Source: Acidimicrobiaceae bacterium
GTDB taxonomy: Bacteria; Actinomycetota; Acidimicrobiia; Acidimicrobiales; Bog-793
NCBI GenBank assembly: GCA_025464005.1
Contig: JAODBO010000044.1
Coordinates: 1-32,058 of the forward strand
Direction: 5' to 3'
Length of the DNA: 32,058 bases
Shown: one piece after another, positions 24,039 through 31,488 of the stretch
Numbering within the stretch: position 1 is the first letter of the stretch
How the letters are laid out: each line of letters starts with the position of its first letter
Program-made: the position numbers and the translations under genes
Notes under the pieces: generated by a model
What the model saw: the letters and a program-made list of their open reading frames with translations, nothing else
What the model was told of the DNA's origin: nothing
The model's database searches: none

Positions 24039-25256
24039 GTGTCTAGTATTCGCCGTAAGCAGTCGGGTCGCTACGAAGCTCGGTACCGGGACCCATCGGG
24101 GCGCCTACGCGGGAAGACATTCGCCACCAAGACCGAGGCGAAGCGCTTCCTACTCCAGGTGGGCAACGCCATCGTGGAGCGCACCTTCCAAGACCCCGCG
24201 CTGGGCAAAGTCCGCTTCGCGGAGTACGCAGACTGGTGGCTTGCGAACCGGGCCGACCTCCGGCCGCGGACGGCCGAACTATACGAGGGTCTGTTGCGCC
24301 TCCACATCAAGCCGGTGCTCGGCGACACGCGCTTTGACCAGTTGATGACGCCGGTCATCCGCGCATGGCACGCGCAATTGCTCTCGGCCGACAAGCCCGG
24401 TGCTGTCACGGTCGCGAAGGCATACCGGTTGCTTCGGACGATCCTCAACGACGCGATCGATGACGGCCTCATCGTCCGCAACCCATGCTCGATCCGCGGT
24501 GCCGGTGTAGAACGCTCTCCGGAGCGCCCGATTGCGACCATCGATCAGGTCGCGGCGCTCGCTGGCGCGATCGAGCCCCGCTACCGGGCCATGGTGCTGC
24601 TGGCGACATTCTGCGGGCTACGGCTCGGCGAACTTCTCGCCTTACGCAGGAACCGTCTCGATCTGCTCCACGCGTCCATTCGTATCGATGAGCAACGCCA
24701 GGAGCTATCGAGGGGGACGCGCATCATTGGGCCGCCGAAGACCGCCGCCGGGGTCAGGACGATCGCGATCCCGCCGCACATGGTGATCGATCTCGAGAAG
24801 CACCTTTTGACATGGACATCGGCGGAGCCGGACGCACTCGTCTTCACCGGGCCGAGGACCGAGAGCCTGCGACGGGCGACGTTCAATACGGCCTGGGACC
24901 AGGCGCGAACCGCGGTGGGACTTCCTCATCTCCACTTCCACGACCTTCGTCACACCGGCAATACACTCGCGGCCGCGACGGGGGCAAGTACAAAGGAACT
25001 CATGTCGCGAATGGGTCACGCGAGCCCGCGAGCAGCGCTCATCTACCAGCACGCCACGGCCGAGCGGGACATAGCGATAGCGAAGGCACTGTCAGCGGCG
25101 GTCACCGGGCGGACCGAGGAGCGTACCGTTGCGCTAGACCTGACCACGCCGGGTGAGTCCGAGAGCAATTCGGTATATCTCAGGTACCCAGAACCGGTCG
25201 GGATCGCTGCTGTTCGTGGCAACTACCCGGGAGACCAGACCGATCTCCACTGCTAG
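24039..25256 (+). CDS. int: Tyrosine recombinase (integrase) 1
   Basis: This 405-residue protein has an AP2-like/SAM-like N-terminal DNA-binding part (RYEARYRDPSGRLRGKTFATKTEA) and a C-terminal catalytic domain. The catalytic residues are visible: Arg195 (CGLRLGELLAL), His301-x-x-Arg304 (HDLRHTG), His327 (MGHAS) and Tyr336 (ALIYQHAT). It integrates the element at a tRNA site. The start is a GTG. The last 40 or so residues after RTEERTVALDL do not look like a normal integrase tail and read antisense to the ATPase gene. Confidence 0.9.
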   Translation: MSSIRRKQSGRYEARYRDPSGRLRGKTFATKTEAKRFLLQVGNAIVERTFQDPALGKVRFAEYADWWLANRADLRPRTAELYEGLLRLHIKPVLGDTRFDQLMTPVIRAWHAQLLSADKPGAVTVAKAYRLLRTILNDAIDDGLIVRNPCSIRGAGVERSPERPIATIDQVAALAGAIEPRYRAMVLLATFCGLRLGELLALRRNRLDLLHASIRIDEQRQELSRGTRIIGPPKTAAGVRTIAIPPHMVIDLEKHLLTWTSAEPDALVFTGPRTESLRRATFNTAWDQARTAVGLPHLHFHDLRHTGNTLAAATGASTKELMSRMGHASPRAALIYQHATAERDIAIAKALSAAVTGRTEERTVALDLTTPGESESNSVYLRYPEPVGIAAVRGNYPGDQTDLHC

Positions 25257-27785
25257 CTCTTCTTCGGGGATTCCCCCATCTGCCAGGTCGGTCCGTGGGA
25301 ATGGCGTCTTGCCGGTGTTTCGTAGAGCATCGAAGGTCGCGTCGAGTTCCGGAAACTCTTCGCGGAGAGCGTCGACCGCGCCGGCAGAGACGTCGGGGAG
25401 GGACTCGGCGAGTGCACGAGGACGAAGGAGCGAGGAAGGGTAAGCCTGAGTGCGCGAGTAGATGCGTTCGCGCTCAGTGGCGAGCCGACATAGCTGCAGG
25501 AGGGTGCGCGGGCTGCGCGCCCCCTGACTGTCGGAGAGGCGGTTCCAGACCCAATTGTTGGTGAAGGCTGTATTACCGCCGCTCATGCGGACTCCGAAGA
25601 ACACCCTCCAGAGCGCGAGGACAGCGTCGGAGTCCCAGTCGTCTATCTCAATATTTGCGTCGACCAGTGCCCGAGCGGACGGGGGTAGGACCACGCTCGA
25701 GTAGCTCCGGGCGTTGTCAGCAGCGAGTAGCTGCTTCAGTGCAACCTTGAGGAAGGTGATTTGATCATCCCAGGCCAGTGTGACTGAGCGTCCGAAGAAG
25801 TGCGACTTGTTCGACACGGAGACCGCGCGCCAGATGTCGTCGCGGATAAGCAGCTTGAGCGCCAACCCCGTCCGGGTCAGGCTCGGACGCTCAGTCAGTT
25901 CGATTAGGCCCTTCACGGCTCGTGCCCGGCGCTGACGCTGCTCAGCGGATTGACCGAACCCGGTGTCGAGGCCGTCGAATACCACGAGCCTCGATGATCC
26001 GACAACCCCCGGATCGCCAGCCAATCGCTCGAACCACCGTTCGACATGAAGCGCTGCGTCAGGACGACGAATCGTTTCGTCAAAGAAATTTACTAGGGCA
26101 AGACCGTCGAGGCTACCGAGTTCAACGGGCGTACCAGTAACCGGGTGGGTGACTGTTGTTCCCGGGACCCCGTGCGCAGCAAGGACAAGCCCGATGTGGA
26201 ACAGCCAATAGGTTGGCCATTGGTCGTCGGTGCCAAATTGCTTCTTCATGCGTGCCTCAACTGAGTCAAACACGTCGGCGCTGGGAGACCACGTGGGGCC
26301 GGGATCATCAGTCCGGGGGGCGAGACCCGGCGCGGCCCCCTCATCGACCAGGCGGCGGAAGATGGCGGACTTTCCCGATCCCTTGCGGCCGATCACGATC
26401 GGTCGCTTTGGCTCCAATGCTTCCCGCACGAGACTGGTGCTCAGGAACGTCCGCTCGAACGTGGCCCGGTCCGCGCGCTCCGCGATGCCGTCAGAGAACG
26501 ACAGCGAGTCGAGCACCTGCTGATTCGACAGCGCCCTACTGATGTCTGGTGGTGCTTTGGTTGGCGTTACCAGATGCTCAATGATCCAATCGGCGAGCGG
26601 CCGGTAAGGCTGCCAGTTGCTGTCGTCATTGCTGATCTGCAGCAAGTGCGCGGTTTGCTCGCTGTAGGAGACGACCGCCACGAGCTCGTCGACGTCGAGC
26701 TGCGGACGGTCATGAAGTTTCCGGCGAGTATTCGCGTCAACCAGCCAGGGAGCAATTAGGCTCTTGGCGCGCTCCTCCCAATATCCTTCTGCGCCGTCGC
26801 GAGCAGCCGGCACGGGCGAGATAATGAACCGCAGCTCGGGCGTGAACCGCTGTTCGGGTCGTCGCGTGGTAGAGCGCAATACCGCTCTCGTGAGAGCCTC
26901 TGTCCCTCGGATGCTCTGCGGATGAGGAAAGAAAACCACGACGACCATGTCAGAAAGGTCGAAAAGTAGTGGCGCGTTCAGTGGTGAGATTCCGGTCCGC
27001 GCATCGAGAAGGATCACGTCAAAGTCGATTGGTAGCGCCTGCAAGCGGTCCATGAGGATGCGGAACGGGTTGCGGTCCTCTTCGTACCAGGCGGTGGGAT
27101 CGATTGTTGCGAGTCGGCGAGCGTAATTGGCGTCCGGAACACCAGCGGGAAGCACGTAGAGCTCGTCTGCCTCTCGCACCTTGATTAGGTGCCGGGCGAT
27201 GTCCACCTCGTCATCAGCATCGATCTGCTGAAGCAGCCGAACGACCCCGCTGTCATGATCGACTCGGCTCTCGACGCCAAATAGGGCAGCAAGTCCTGGG
27301 GCTTCGAGGTCCATGTCGACACAGAGGATGCGACGACCCTCGGTCGCTAGAAGCGAAGCCGCGTTGATGAGTGCGGTGGAACGACCGACACCGCCTCGCA
27401 GAGAGAAGAGCGTCACGACGAAAGGTCGGACGATCGGCTCCTCGAGGTCGGAGGGAAGTACCAGATCTTCTGTGACAGAACGGGCGGCGAGTCGGTTCGG
27501 CCACAGCGGCAGCTGGGCAACGTTGTCGAGAAGGAGCCGCTCAGATTCCTCATCAGCCTCGTCCGGGGTGACGAGATCGAACCACATCACGTCCTCTGGC
27601 GGCTCGCCGTCGAACGTCGCTCGGAGCCGCTCGGGCCACGAGCGACTTTCGAAAGCCGCTGACGACACGAGGATTCGGACTCCGCCGTAAGGGTCGTCTA
27701 CGACTCGCACCGACGGTTGCCAATCGTTAATGGTCCTTGCCAGGCGCGCAGTGATCTCGGAAGCTAACCCTTCGGCTTTTGTCAT
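25134..27785 (-). CDS. Dual P-loop ATPase: KGGVGR-type plus AAA/KAP-like domain
   Basis: The protein has 883 residues from ATG 27785 (AAGAGGT upstream). After a 120-residue N-terminal part comes a ParA/MinD-like domain: SLRGGVGRST (129-137, KGGVGR-type Walker A with Arg in place of the usual signature Lys), CVDMDLEAPGL (155-165) and DVILLDARTGIS (256-267). A second ATPase domain has GRKGSGKSA (466-474) and Walker B LVVFDGLD (600-607), and is followed by a helical C-terminal part ending LGLTRRGQV. KGGVGR ATPases are known from predicted signalling and conflict systems. Its ATG overlaps the stop of the HEPN-like gene (ATGA), so they form one unit. Function is unknown; defence is inferred from domain company and island position. 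Confidence 0.8.
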   Translation of the reverse strand: MTKAEGLASEITARLARTINDWQPSVRVVDDPYGGVRILVSSAAFESRSWPERLRATFDGEPPEDVMWFDLVTPDEADEESERLLLDNVAQLPLWPNRLAARSVTEDLVLPSDLEEPIVRPFVVTLFSLRGGVGRSTALINAASLLATEGRRILCVDMDLEAPGLAALFGVESRVDHDSGVVRLLQQIDADDEVDIARHLIKVREADELYVLPAGVPDANYARRLATIDPTAWYEEDRNPFRILMDRLQALPIDFDVILLDARTGISPLNAPLLFDLSDMVVVVFFPHPQSIRGTEALTRAVLRSTTRRPEQRFTPELRFIISPVPAARDGAEGYWEERAKSLIAPWLVDANTRRKLHDRPQLDVDELVAVVSYSEQTAHLLQISNDDSNWQPYRPLADWIIEHLVTPTKAPPDISRALSNQQVLDSLSFSDGIAERADRATFERTFLSTSLVREALEPKRPIVIGRKGSGKSAIFRRLVDEGAAPGLAPRTDDPGPTWSPSADVFDSVEARMKKQFGTDDQWPTYWLFHIGLVLAAHGVPGTTVTHPVTGTPVELGSLDGLALVNFFDETIRRPDAALHVERWFERLAGDPGVVGSSRLVVFDGLDTGFGQSAEQRQRRARAVKGLIELTERPSLTRTGLALKLLIRDDIWRAVSVSNKSHFFGRSVTLAWDDQITFLKVALKQLLAADNARSYSSVVLPPSARALVDANIEIDDWDSDAVLALWRVFFGVRMSGGNTAFTNNWVWNRLSDSQGARSPRTLLQLCRLATERERIYSRTQAYPSSLLRPRALAESLPDVSAGAVDALREEFPELDATFDALRNTGKTPFPRTDLADGGIPEEELAVEIGLVSRVVATNSSDPDRFWVPEIYRIALGLTRRGQV

Positions 27786-28183
27786 CGTCGTGACCTCTTG
27801 CGTTGGCGATTGGCCAGCCGCGCTAAGTGCGACCCCAGGCTGTGCCCGGCCGCATAGACCTCGGGCCCGTCGACGTCGGACGGGATGGACTCTTCGTAGC
27901 GCAGATCGACCCGACGATGCTGCGCGAAATGTCGCCATTCGGGGCGGAGGTCAGAAAGGTGTGATCCGCCGAGCTCGATCAATCTCACCAAATCGTGTCC
28001 AGCATTTCCCGCTGTCGACGGTTTGCGTCCCTTCGCCAAGCAGACGGCCTTCGCGTTGCACTCAACGAAGTAGCCGGCCAGGTACAGGGCTATGTGGTCC
28101 TCACCGGTGGAGCGAAGGTGCCCAGCAGCGCCAGCGTGGATATCGGCGATATGCATCCAACCAGACGCAGAACTAGGACCCAC
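27782..28183 (-). CDS. HEPN-like domain protein, partner of the dual ATPase
   Basis: With GTG 28183 the protein has 133 residues. It fits the HEPN fold: SGWMHIADIHAGAAGHLR (helix 1), ALYLAGYFVECNAKAVCLAKG (helix 2 with the family's G-Y-x-x-E-C-x-x-K-A pattern), then NAGHDLVRLIE (helix 3, H-D-L). A R-x4-H arrangement occurs in RPEWRH, near the end, where active HEPN RNases carry their motif, but it may be chance. The frame is open upstream through the tRNA fragment, which is not coding. ATG 28156 is an alternative start but would trim helix 1. It is coupled to the ATPase by ATGA. A toxin/sensor role is plausible, unproven. Confidence 0.65.
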   Translation of the reverse strand: MGPSSASGWMHIADIHAGAAGHLRSTGEDHIALYLAGYFVECNAKAVCLAKGRKPSTAGNAGHDLVRLIELGGSHLSDLRPEWRHFAQHRRVDLRYEESIPSDVDGPEVYAAGHSLGSHLARLANRQRKRSRR

Positions 28184-28459
28184 ATCTCTACCGTACTGGG
28201 CCGATGTGATGGTGAACTCGCTTCTCGGGGGACAGAGCGTTCCGCTTCGGACGCGCCTCGACTTCTCGACCGGCCCTCCCACTAGGGATTGCTGGTCAGG
28301 TCGACCAATACCCGATGTGGAGCGGATCCTCTCGGGTAGCCGCCCTGGCTCACTCGAGCATGCGGGTTGTGGTCTGTCTGTGGTCTGTGGGACCCGCTTG
28401 CGCCACCGACCGATCCTGAAAGGCGCTCCGCACTGCCATCTACCAGGCACTTCTTCGAG
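28184..28459. promoter_or_regulatory. Upstream region of the HEPN/ATPase unit
   Basis: About 275 bases between the attachment site and the HEPN start. The minus strand must carry the promoter of the unit; no clear -10/-35 pair stands out. A TGTGGTCTGT direct repeat lies at about 28368-28388. No gene seen. Confidence 0.4.
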
Positions 28460-28505
28460 AGCGGGTGACGAGAATCGAACTCGCGTTCTCAGCTTGGGAA
28501 GCTGA
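28460..28505 (-). tRNA. Orphan 3' part of a tRNA-Gly(CCC) gene (attachment site)
   Basis: Minus strand, 5' to 3': an anticodon arm (28505-28489) with loop TTCCCAA (anticodon CCC), a 4-base variable region, a T arm with TTCGATT loop (28484-28468), an acceptor 3' strand CACCCGC and a discriminator T at 28460. The 5' acceptor strand GCGGGTG and D arm are absent: the sequence beyond 28512 does not fold as tRNA. It is therefore a 3' fragment left by integration, not a working gene. Confidence 0.8.
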
Positions 28506-28512
28506 GAACGCG
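28482..28512. other. att core: 12-bp perfect inverted arms around a 7-base anticodon loop
   Basis: Arms 28482-28493 and 28501-28512 are exact complements separated by TTGGGAA (28494-28500). Tyrosine integrases bind inverted core sites around a 7-base overlap, often the anticodon loop of a tRNA. The stem is 7 bp longer than the tRNA stem, so the extra pairs belong to the integrase site. The stop of integrase 2 lies 54 bases away. Confidence 0.75.
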
Positions 28513-28565
28513 TTTTATCGGCCACTCACTCCATAGCTGGTCAGAGCATATTTTCTGCCCCAACT

Positions 28566-29723
28566 CTACTCCGCTGATGAGCCTTGGGCGCGATTTGGGC
28601 GCGATCCGTTTCGCTTCGCGGCCTTGATCGGCACAACTTTCGCCGGAATTGCGAGTTCGGCGAGTGCTTCCGCGAGGACGCGGTCGCGGTCCTTCGTCGC
28701 GTGCTGATAACGCAGTGCTGCGTTCGGCGAGGCATGGCCTGCGCGGTGCATCAGCTCTGCGGTGGTCGCGCCAGCTGCGGCCGCGAGGGTGAGCCCGGTG
28801 TGGCGGAGGTCATGGAGATGGAGGTCGGTGCGGGCGACTGACTCGCGCGCCTTCGTCCATGCCTTTTGCAGGACGCCTGCCGTGAGGGGCACGCCGGTCT
28901 TGCCGGTGAACACGAGCGCGTCGGCATCGGCTGCGACGAACCGTTCGAGGTGATCGTCGATCGCAGCGAGAACATTTGTGGGGATGGTGAGCGTCCGTCG
29001 CCCGGCGCTCGTCTTGGGTTCCTTGACGATCGAACCACCTTTGCGAGTGAACGTCCGGCTCCGTTCGATTGAGATGTTCTTCCGGAGCGCGTCGAGATCA
29101 CGCCGGCGGAGCCCCAACAGCTCGCCGCGACGAAGCTGACACCAAGTGGCAAGGAGCACGACCAAACGAAAGCGCTCGGGCATCGCCTCTGTGAGAGCTT
29201 TGACCTCCGCCAGCGAGGCGACTGGCCGCTCGGCCGCGTGCTCGGTCCCGCCGCCGACGACCTTGCACGGCGACGCGAGGATGAGCCCATCGGTCACCGC
29301 CGTCCGCATGATGGTGGACAGGAGTCGGTACGCCTTCGCGGCAGTGCTCGCGTGCGTCTGCGCGAGCTTCGCATGCCATCCGCGCACCTTCGACGGCGCG
29401 AGGGCCGCGAGGGTCGACGTGCCGAGGTCGGGGAGAACGTGGCTGTCCAAGAGGTAGCGGTAAAGCTCTGTCGTGCGAACCGCGAGGTCCGGGCGGCGAG
29501 CAAGCCACTCGTTCGCATAGTCCTTCACGCTGATCTTTCCCGCTCGCGGGTCGATCCACGCTCCGCGGAGAATGTCTGCCTGGGTGATGGCAAGGAACGC
29601 GAGAGCGTCTGATTTCGTCGCGAACGTCTGTTGTGCATTGTGGACTCGACCATCATGGCGGTACGTGGCCTGCCAGTGGCCGGACAACCTTTGGCGCACG
29701 GACCCAAAGTGACGCTTGCCCAT
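28566..29723 (-). CDS. int: Tyrosine recombinase (integrase) 2
   Basis: This 385-residue protein starts at ATG 29723, with GGAGG six bases upstream; the earlier in-frame ATG is less well supported. Catalytic residues: Arg198 (CQLRRGELLGL), His304-x-x-Arg307 (HDLRHTG), His330 (AGHAS) and Tyr339 (ALRYQHAT). It is related to integrase 1 across its length (for example RPDLAVRTTELY against RADLRPRTAELY, and AKAYRLL in both). Its 3' end faces the tRNA attachment site. It belongs to the element that continues right. Confidence 0.9.
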   Translation of the reverse strand: MGKRHFGSVRQRLSGHWQATYRHDGRVHNAQQTFATKSDALAFLAITQADILRGAWIDPRAGKISVKDYANEWLARRPDLAVRTTELYRYLLDSHVLPDLGTSTLAALAPSKVRGWHAKLAQTHASTAAKAYRLLSTIMRTAVTDGLILASPCKVVGGGTEHAAERPVASLAEVKALTEAMPERFRLVVLLATWCQLRRGELLGLRRRDLDALRKNISIERSRTFTRKGGSIVKEPKTSAGRRTLTIPTNVLAAIDDHLERFVAADADALVFTGKTGVPLTAGVLQKAWTKARESVARTDLHLHDLRHTGLTLAAAAGATTAELMHRAGHASPNAALRYQHATKDRDRVLAEALAELAIPAKVVPIKAAKRNGSRPNRAQGSSAE

Positions 29724-29783
29724 AGGGACCTCCTCAAGTAGCAAAACGGGTGGACTGCGCCGCCCGCTATTTGGAGGCCGGTG

Positions 29784-30098
29784 TTAGCCGGCGAGTCGCG
29801 CTTCGAGTGCTTCGCGCGCGAGTTGCGAGACAGTCTTGCCTTCCGCCGCGGCGACCTGGGCCGCGAGCTTGCGGATCTCGGGCGTGACGCGGAACGCGAT
29901 CCGTGGCGAGTGCGCCGCCTCACCGGAGAGCGAGGGGCGACCGCCTGCGCGGCGGACGTCCTCCACGATCTCGTAGGCGAGATTGGTCGTAAGTCGCTTC
30001 CCGCTCGGCAACCGGACTACGTCGCGATCGAGGTCGACGTCGGTGCCGATCTGCGTGTCGCTCGTCACCCGTGGCGTTCGACTGCTCACCGTCTCCAC
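29784..30098 (-). CDS. Ribbon-helix-helix DNA-binding protein
   Basis: This 104-residue protein has a C-terminal RHH domain (SPRIAFRVTPEIRKLAAQVAAAEGKTVSQLAREALEARLAG). The first 60 residues are charged with a DRDVVRLPSGKRL segment. RHH proteins act as antitoxins, plasmid copy regulators or relaxosome accessory proteins. It lies between excisionase 2 and integrase 2 on the same strand, so control of these or of transfer is likely. GTG 30098 is used; GTG 30089 is also possible. Confidence 0.7.
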   Translation of the reverse strand: METVSSRTPRVTSDTQIGTDVDLDRDVVRLPSGKRLTTNLAYEIVEDVRRAGGRPSLSGEAAHSPRIAFRVTPEIRKLAAQVAAAEGKTVSQLAREALEARLAG

Positions 30099-30140
30099 TT
30101 TAGCGTTGTGTCGGACACAACTGAATCGCGGTTAGCGAAA

Positions 30141-30353
30141 TCACGACGCGTCAGGCCGACGTTGCTCTTCAACCCAGTTGCGGATGTCCGCGAGGTCGAA
30201 TCGGACGTAATGCCCGATCTTCACCGTGGGAACCCGTCGCTCTGCGACCATCCTTCGTACGTACCGTTCACCGACACCGAGCAGCTTGGCCACCGTCTCG
30301 ATGTCGATCAGTTCGGGAAACTGATGCTGCCCGGACCTGCCTTCGACTGTCAT
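30141..30353 (-). CDS. xis: Excisionase / MerR-type helix-turn-helix protein 2
   Basis: This 70-residue protein is an excisionase-type HTH: DIETVAKLLGVGERYVRRMVAERRVPTVKIGHYVRFDLADIRNWVEEQR. It is nearly collinear with the protein at 23614-23907. AAGGAGG is five bases before ATG 30353. It heads the minus-strand set excisionase, RHH protein, integrase of the second element. Confidence 0.88.
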   Translation of the reverse strand: MTVEGRSGQHQFPELIDIETVAKLLGVGERYVRRMVAERRVPTVKIGHYVRFDLADIRNWVEEQRRPDAS

Positions 30354-30482
30354 CGATCCTCCTTGTGTTCAACTCGATGTGACTGGGCGTGACCGACCGC
30401 ACTTGACCGGTGCGGCGGATCACGATGACTGGCGCTAATCATCGGACTACTCACCGGGTCTCTCGTTGCGCGACATCGCCTC

Positions 30483-30543
30483 AGTATGAGGAGCCGACCT
30501 CCGCGCGAACCTCCGCGAAAACCTCCGCGGCGCGAAAGTTTTC
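30483..30543. repeat. 12-bp iteron array A (3 units)
   Basis: AGTATGAGG (30483-30491), five bases, then three 12-base units ACCTCCGCGNNN (30497-30532), then GAAAGTTTTC (30534-30543). Inverted and direct half copies (CGCGGAGGT, CCTCCGCG) follow to 30581. On the plus strand the units also read as tetrapeptides TSAR, TSAK, TSAA after YEEP. Confidence 0.75.
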
Positions 30544-30634
30544 GGAAGCCGTTGACCTCGCGGAGGTGTTCGTCCTCCGCGTTCCAGGTCATCGGGGTCC
30601 TCGCAAATAGGCACCACGTAAGTATTTGAAATCG

Positions 30635-30748
30635 ATGTCCGCGGAAACGTCCGCGCTGTTGTCCGCGGAAAGGTCCGCGGAAATGTCCGCGGCCGAGGCC
30701 AGCAGCCGTTTTCTGCGCTCGAAAAGAATTTTCCAAGAGCGCCCGTGA
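30635..30748 (+). other. Possible 37-codon ORF spanning iteron array B
   Basis: ATG 30635 to TGA 30748 reads MSAETSALLSAERSAEMSA and ends in a basic segment RSKRIFQERP. No Shine-Dalgarno is seen. It could be a short repeat peptide or just the reading of the iterons. Confidence 0.3.
30637..30734. repeat. 12-bp iteron array B (5 units)
   Basis: Five 12-base units GTCCGCGGAAAN, one variant, at 30637-30696, preceded by a short AT-rich stretch and followed by GAAAAGAATTTTCC (30721-30734). The order of iterons and AT-rich sequence repeats that of arrays A and C. Confidence 0.8.
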
Positions 30749-30864
30749 CGAGCTGTTAGTCGCCTTGGGCACGCCACCAGTTCGGTACAGCGCCCGTCCC
30801 GCATCTCGCTCACCCACCTCCCTTCCGACTCCCTACGAGGAACCGCGACTGGCCCCAGGAGCGG

Positions 30865-30950
30865 AGTATGAGGGGGGCGCGTCGACGCGAACGTCGACGC
30901 GAACGTCGACGCGGGTGTCGACGGGCCAGCTCAACAGCCAGAAAAATTTC
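30865..30950. repeat. 12-bp iteron array C (4 units)
   Basis: AGTATGAGG (30865-30873), five bases, then four 12-base units close to ACGTCGACGCGA (30879-30926, last unit degenerate), then GAAAAATTTC (30941-30950). The spacing from AGTATGAGG to the first unit equals that in array A. The plus strand also reads STRT repeats after YEGG. Confidence 0.8.
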
Positions 30951-31022
30951 TTCGGCGGTCCCCTCCATTCCAGGGGAATGGGCTCCTGCCGGGACCGGGC
31001 CGTTACATGTAACCATTGAGGT

Positions 31023-31226
31023 ATGGCTACCGACCGTGGCTCGTCTGTTCGGACTCGGGCGCGGCTTCGCTCTGAAGGGTTGCGCCCTGTCGAAATCTGG
31101 GTGCCCGATGTGCGGGCGCCCCAGTTCGTCGCGGAGGCTCACCGGCAGAGCGCGCTGGTTGCGTCCTCTCCGATGGTGCAGGACGACCAAGACTTCATCG
31201 ACGCGCTCTCGCGTGACGAGGAGTGA
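31023..31226 (+). CDS. MazE-like antitoxin (DUF3018 type)
   Basis: This 67-residue protein has the pattern of the antitoxin MazE-like family: RTRARLRSEGLRPVEIWVPDVRAPQFVAEAHRQSALVA, followed by an acidic tail (VQDDQDFIDALSRDEE) that normally binds the MazF toxin. The usual partner would start in the overlapping GTGA at 31223. No intact MazF follows. It could stabilise the element or counter a toxin encoded elsewhere. Confidence 0.85.
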   Translation: MATDRGSSVRTRARLRSEGLRPVEIWVPDVRAPQFVAEAHRQSALVASSPMVQDDQDFIDALSRDEE

Positions 31227-31312
31227 GACACCGCGAGCGAATCGGCCGTCTCGCTGATGTGGAGGATGGTCCGTCTCGATCTCCAGTCGTCTTCCTCGGA
31301 CTGGCTGGGTGA
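31223..31312 (+). pseudogene. Possible MazF toxin N-terminal remnant
   Basis: A GTG overlapping the antitoxin stop starts a 29-codon frame. It begins VRHRE (MazF proteins often begin with VRRGE) and has SRSPVVFLG, where MazF has a R-P-V-V strand, then stops. This looks like a decayed toxin start, but similarity is short. Confidence 0.35.
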
Positions 31313-31488
31313 CAGACCAAGGTGCGTCATCACCTCAAATTGCGACTTACCGATTGACCCTCACTGACCGCTAGTTACTGTTTCGCCTTCAACCATTTAC
31401 AAGGCATTCCTACCCTGTCATAACTGGATTTCGTGCCTCCGAGATTCGACACCGCTGCATCGTCGATGCGGGGAGGTGCGACAGCGCC
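31313..31488. promoter_or_regulatory. AT-richer region upstream of the relaxase
   Basis: This is less GC rich than its surroundings and includes a 13-base palindrome GCATCG-T-CGATGC (31457-31469). Its place before a MobF relaxase makes it a candidate oriT or relaxase promoter. No nic site can be assigned. Confidence 0.4.

Noticed and set aside
28184..28525. N-terminal extension of the HEPN-like ORF up to 28525
   Set aside because: Its first residues (VRFSSPAL type) are the translation of the tRNA 3' end, a known annotation artefact, and the stretch has no coding look.
28460..28560. Complete tRNA gene
   Set aside because: No 5' acceptor strand complementary to CACCCGC and no D arm are present beyond 28512.
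30350..30817. Minus-strand ORF of 155 codons with FRG repeats
   Set aside because: The repeats come from the 12-bp arrays read on the other strand; there is no family match and it overlaps the excisionase start signals.
30483..30950. CRISPR array
   Set aside because: Units are 12 bases, directly adjacent with no unique spacers, and no cas genes are present.
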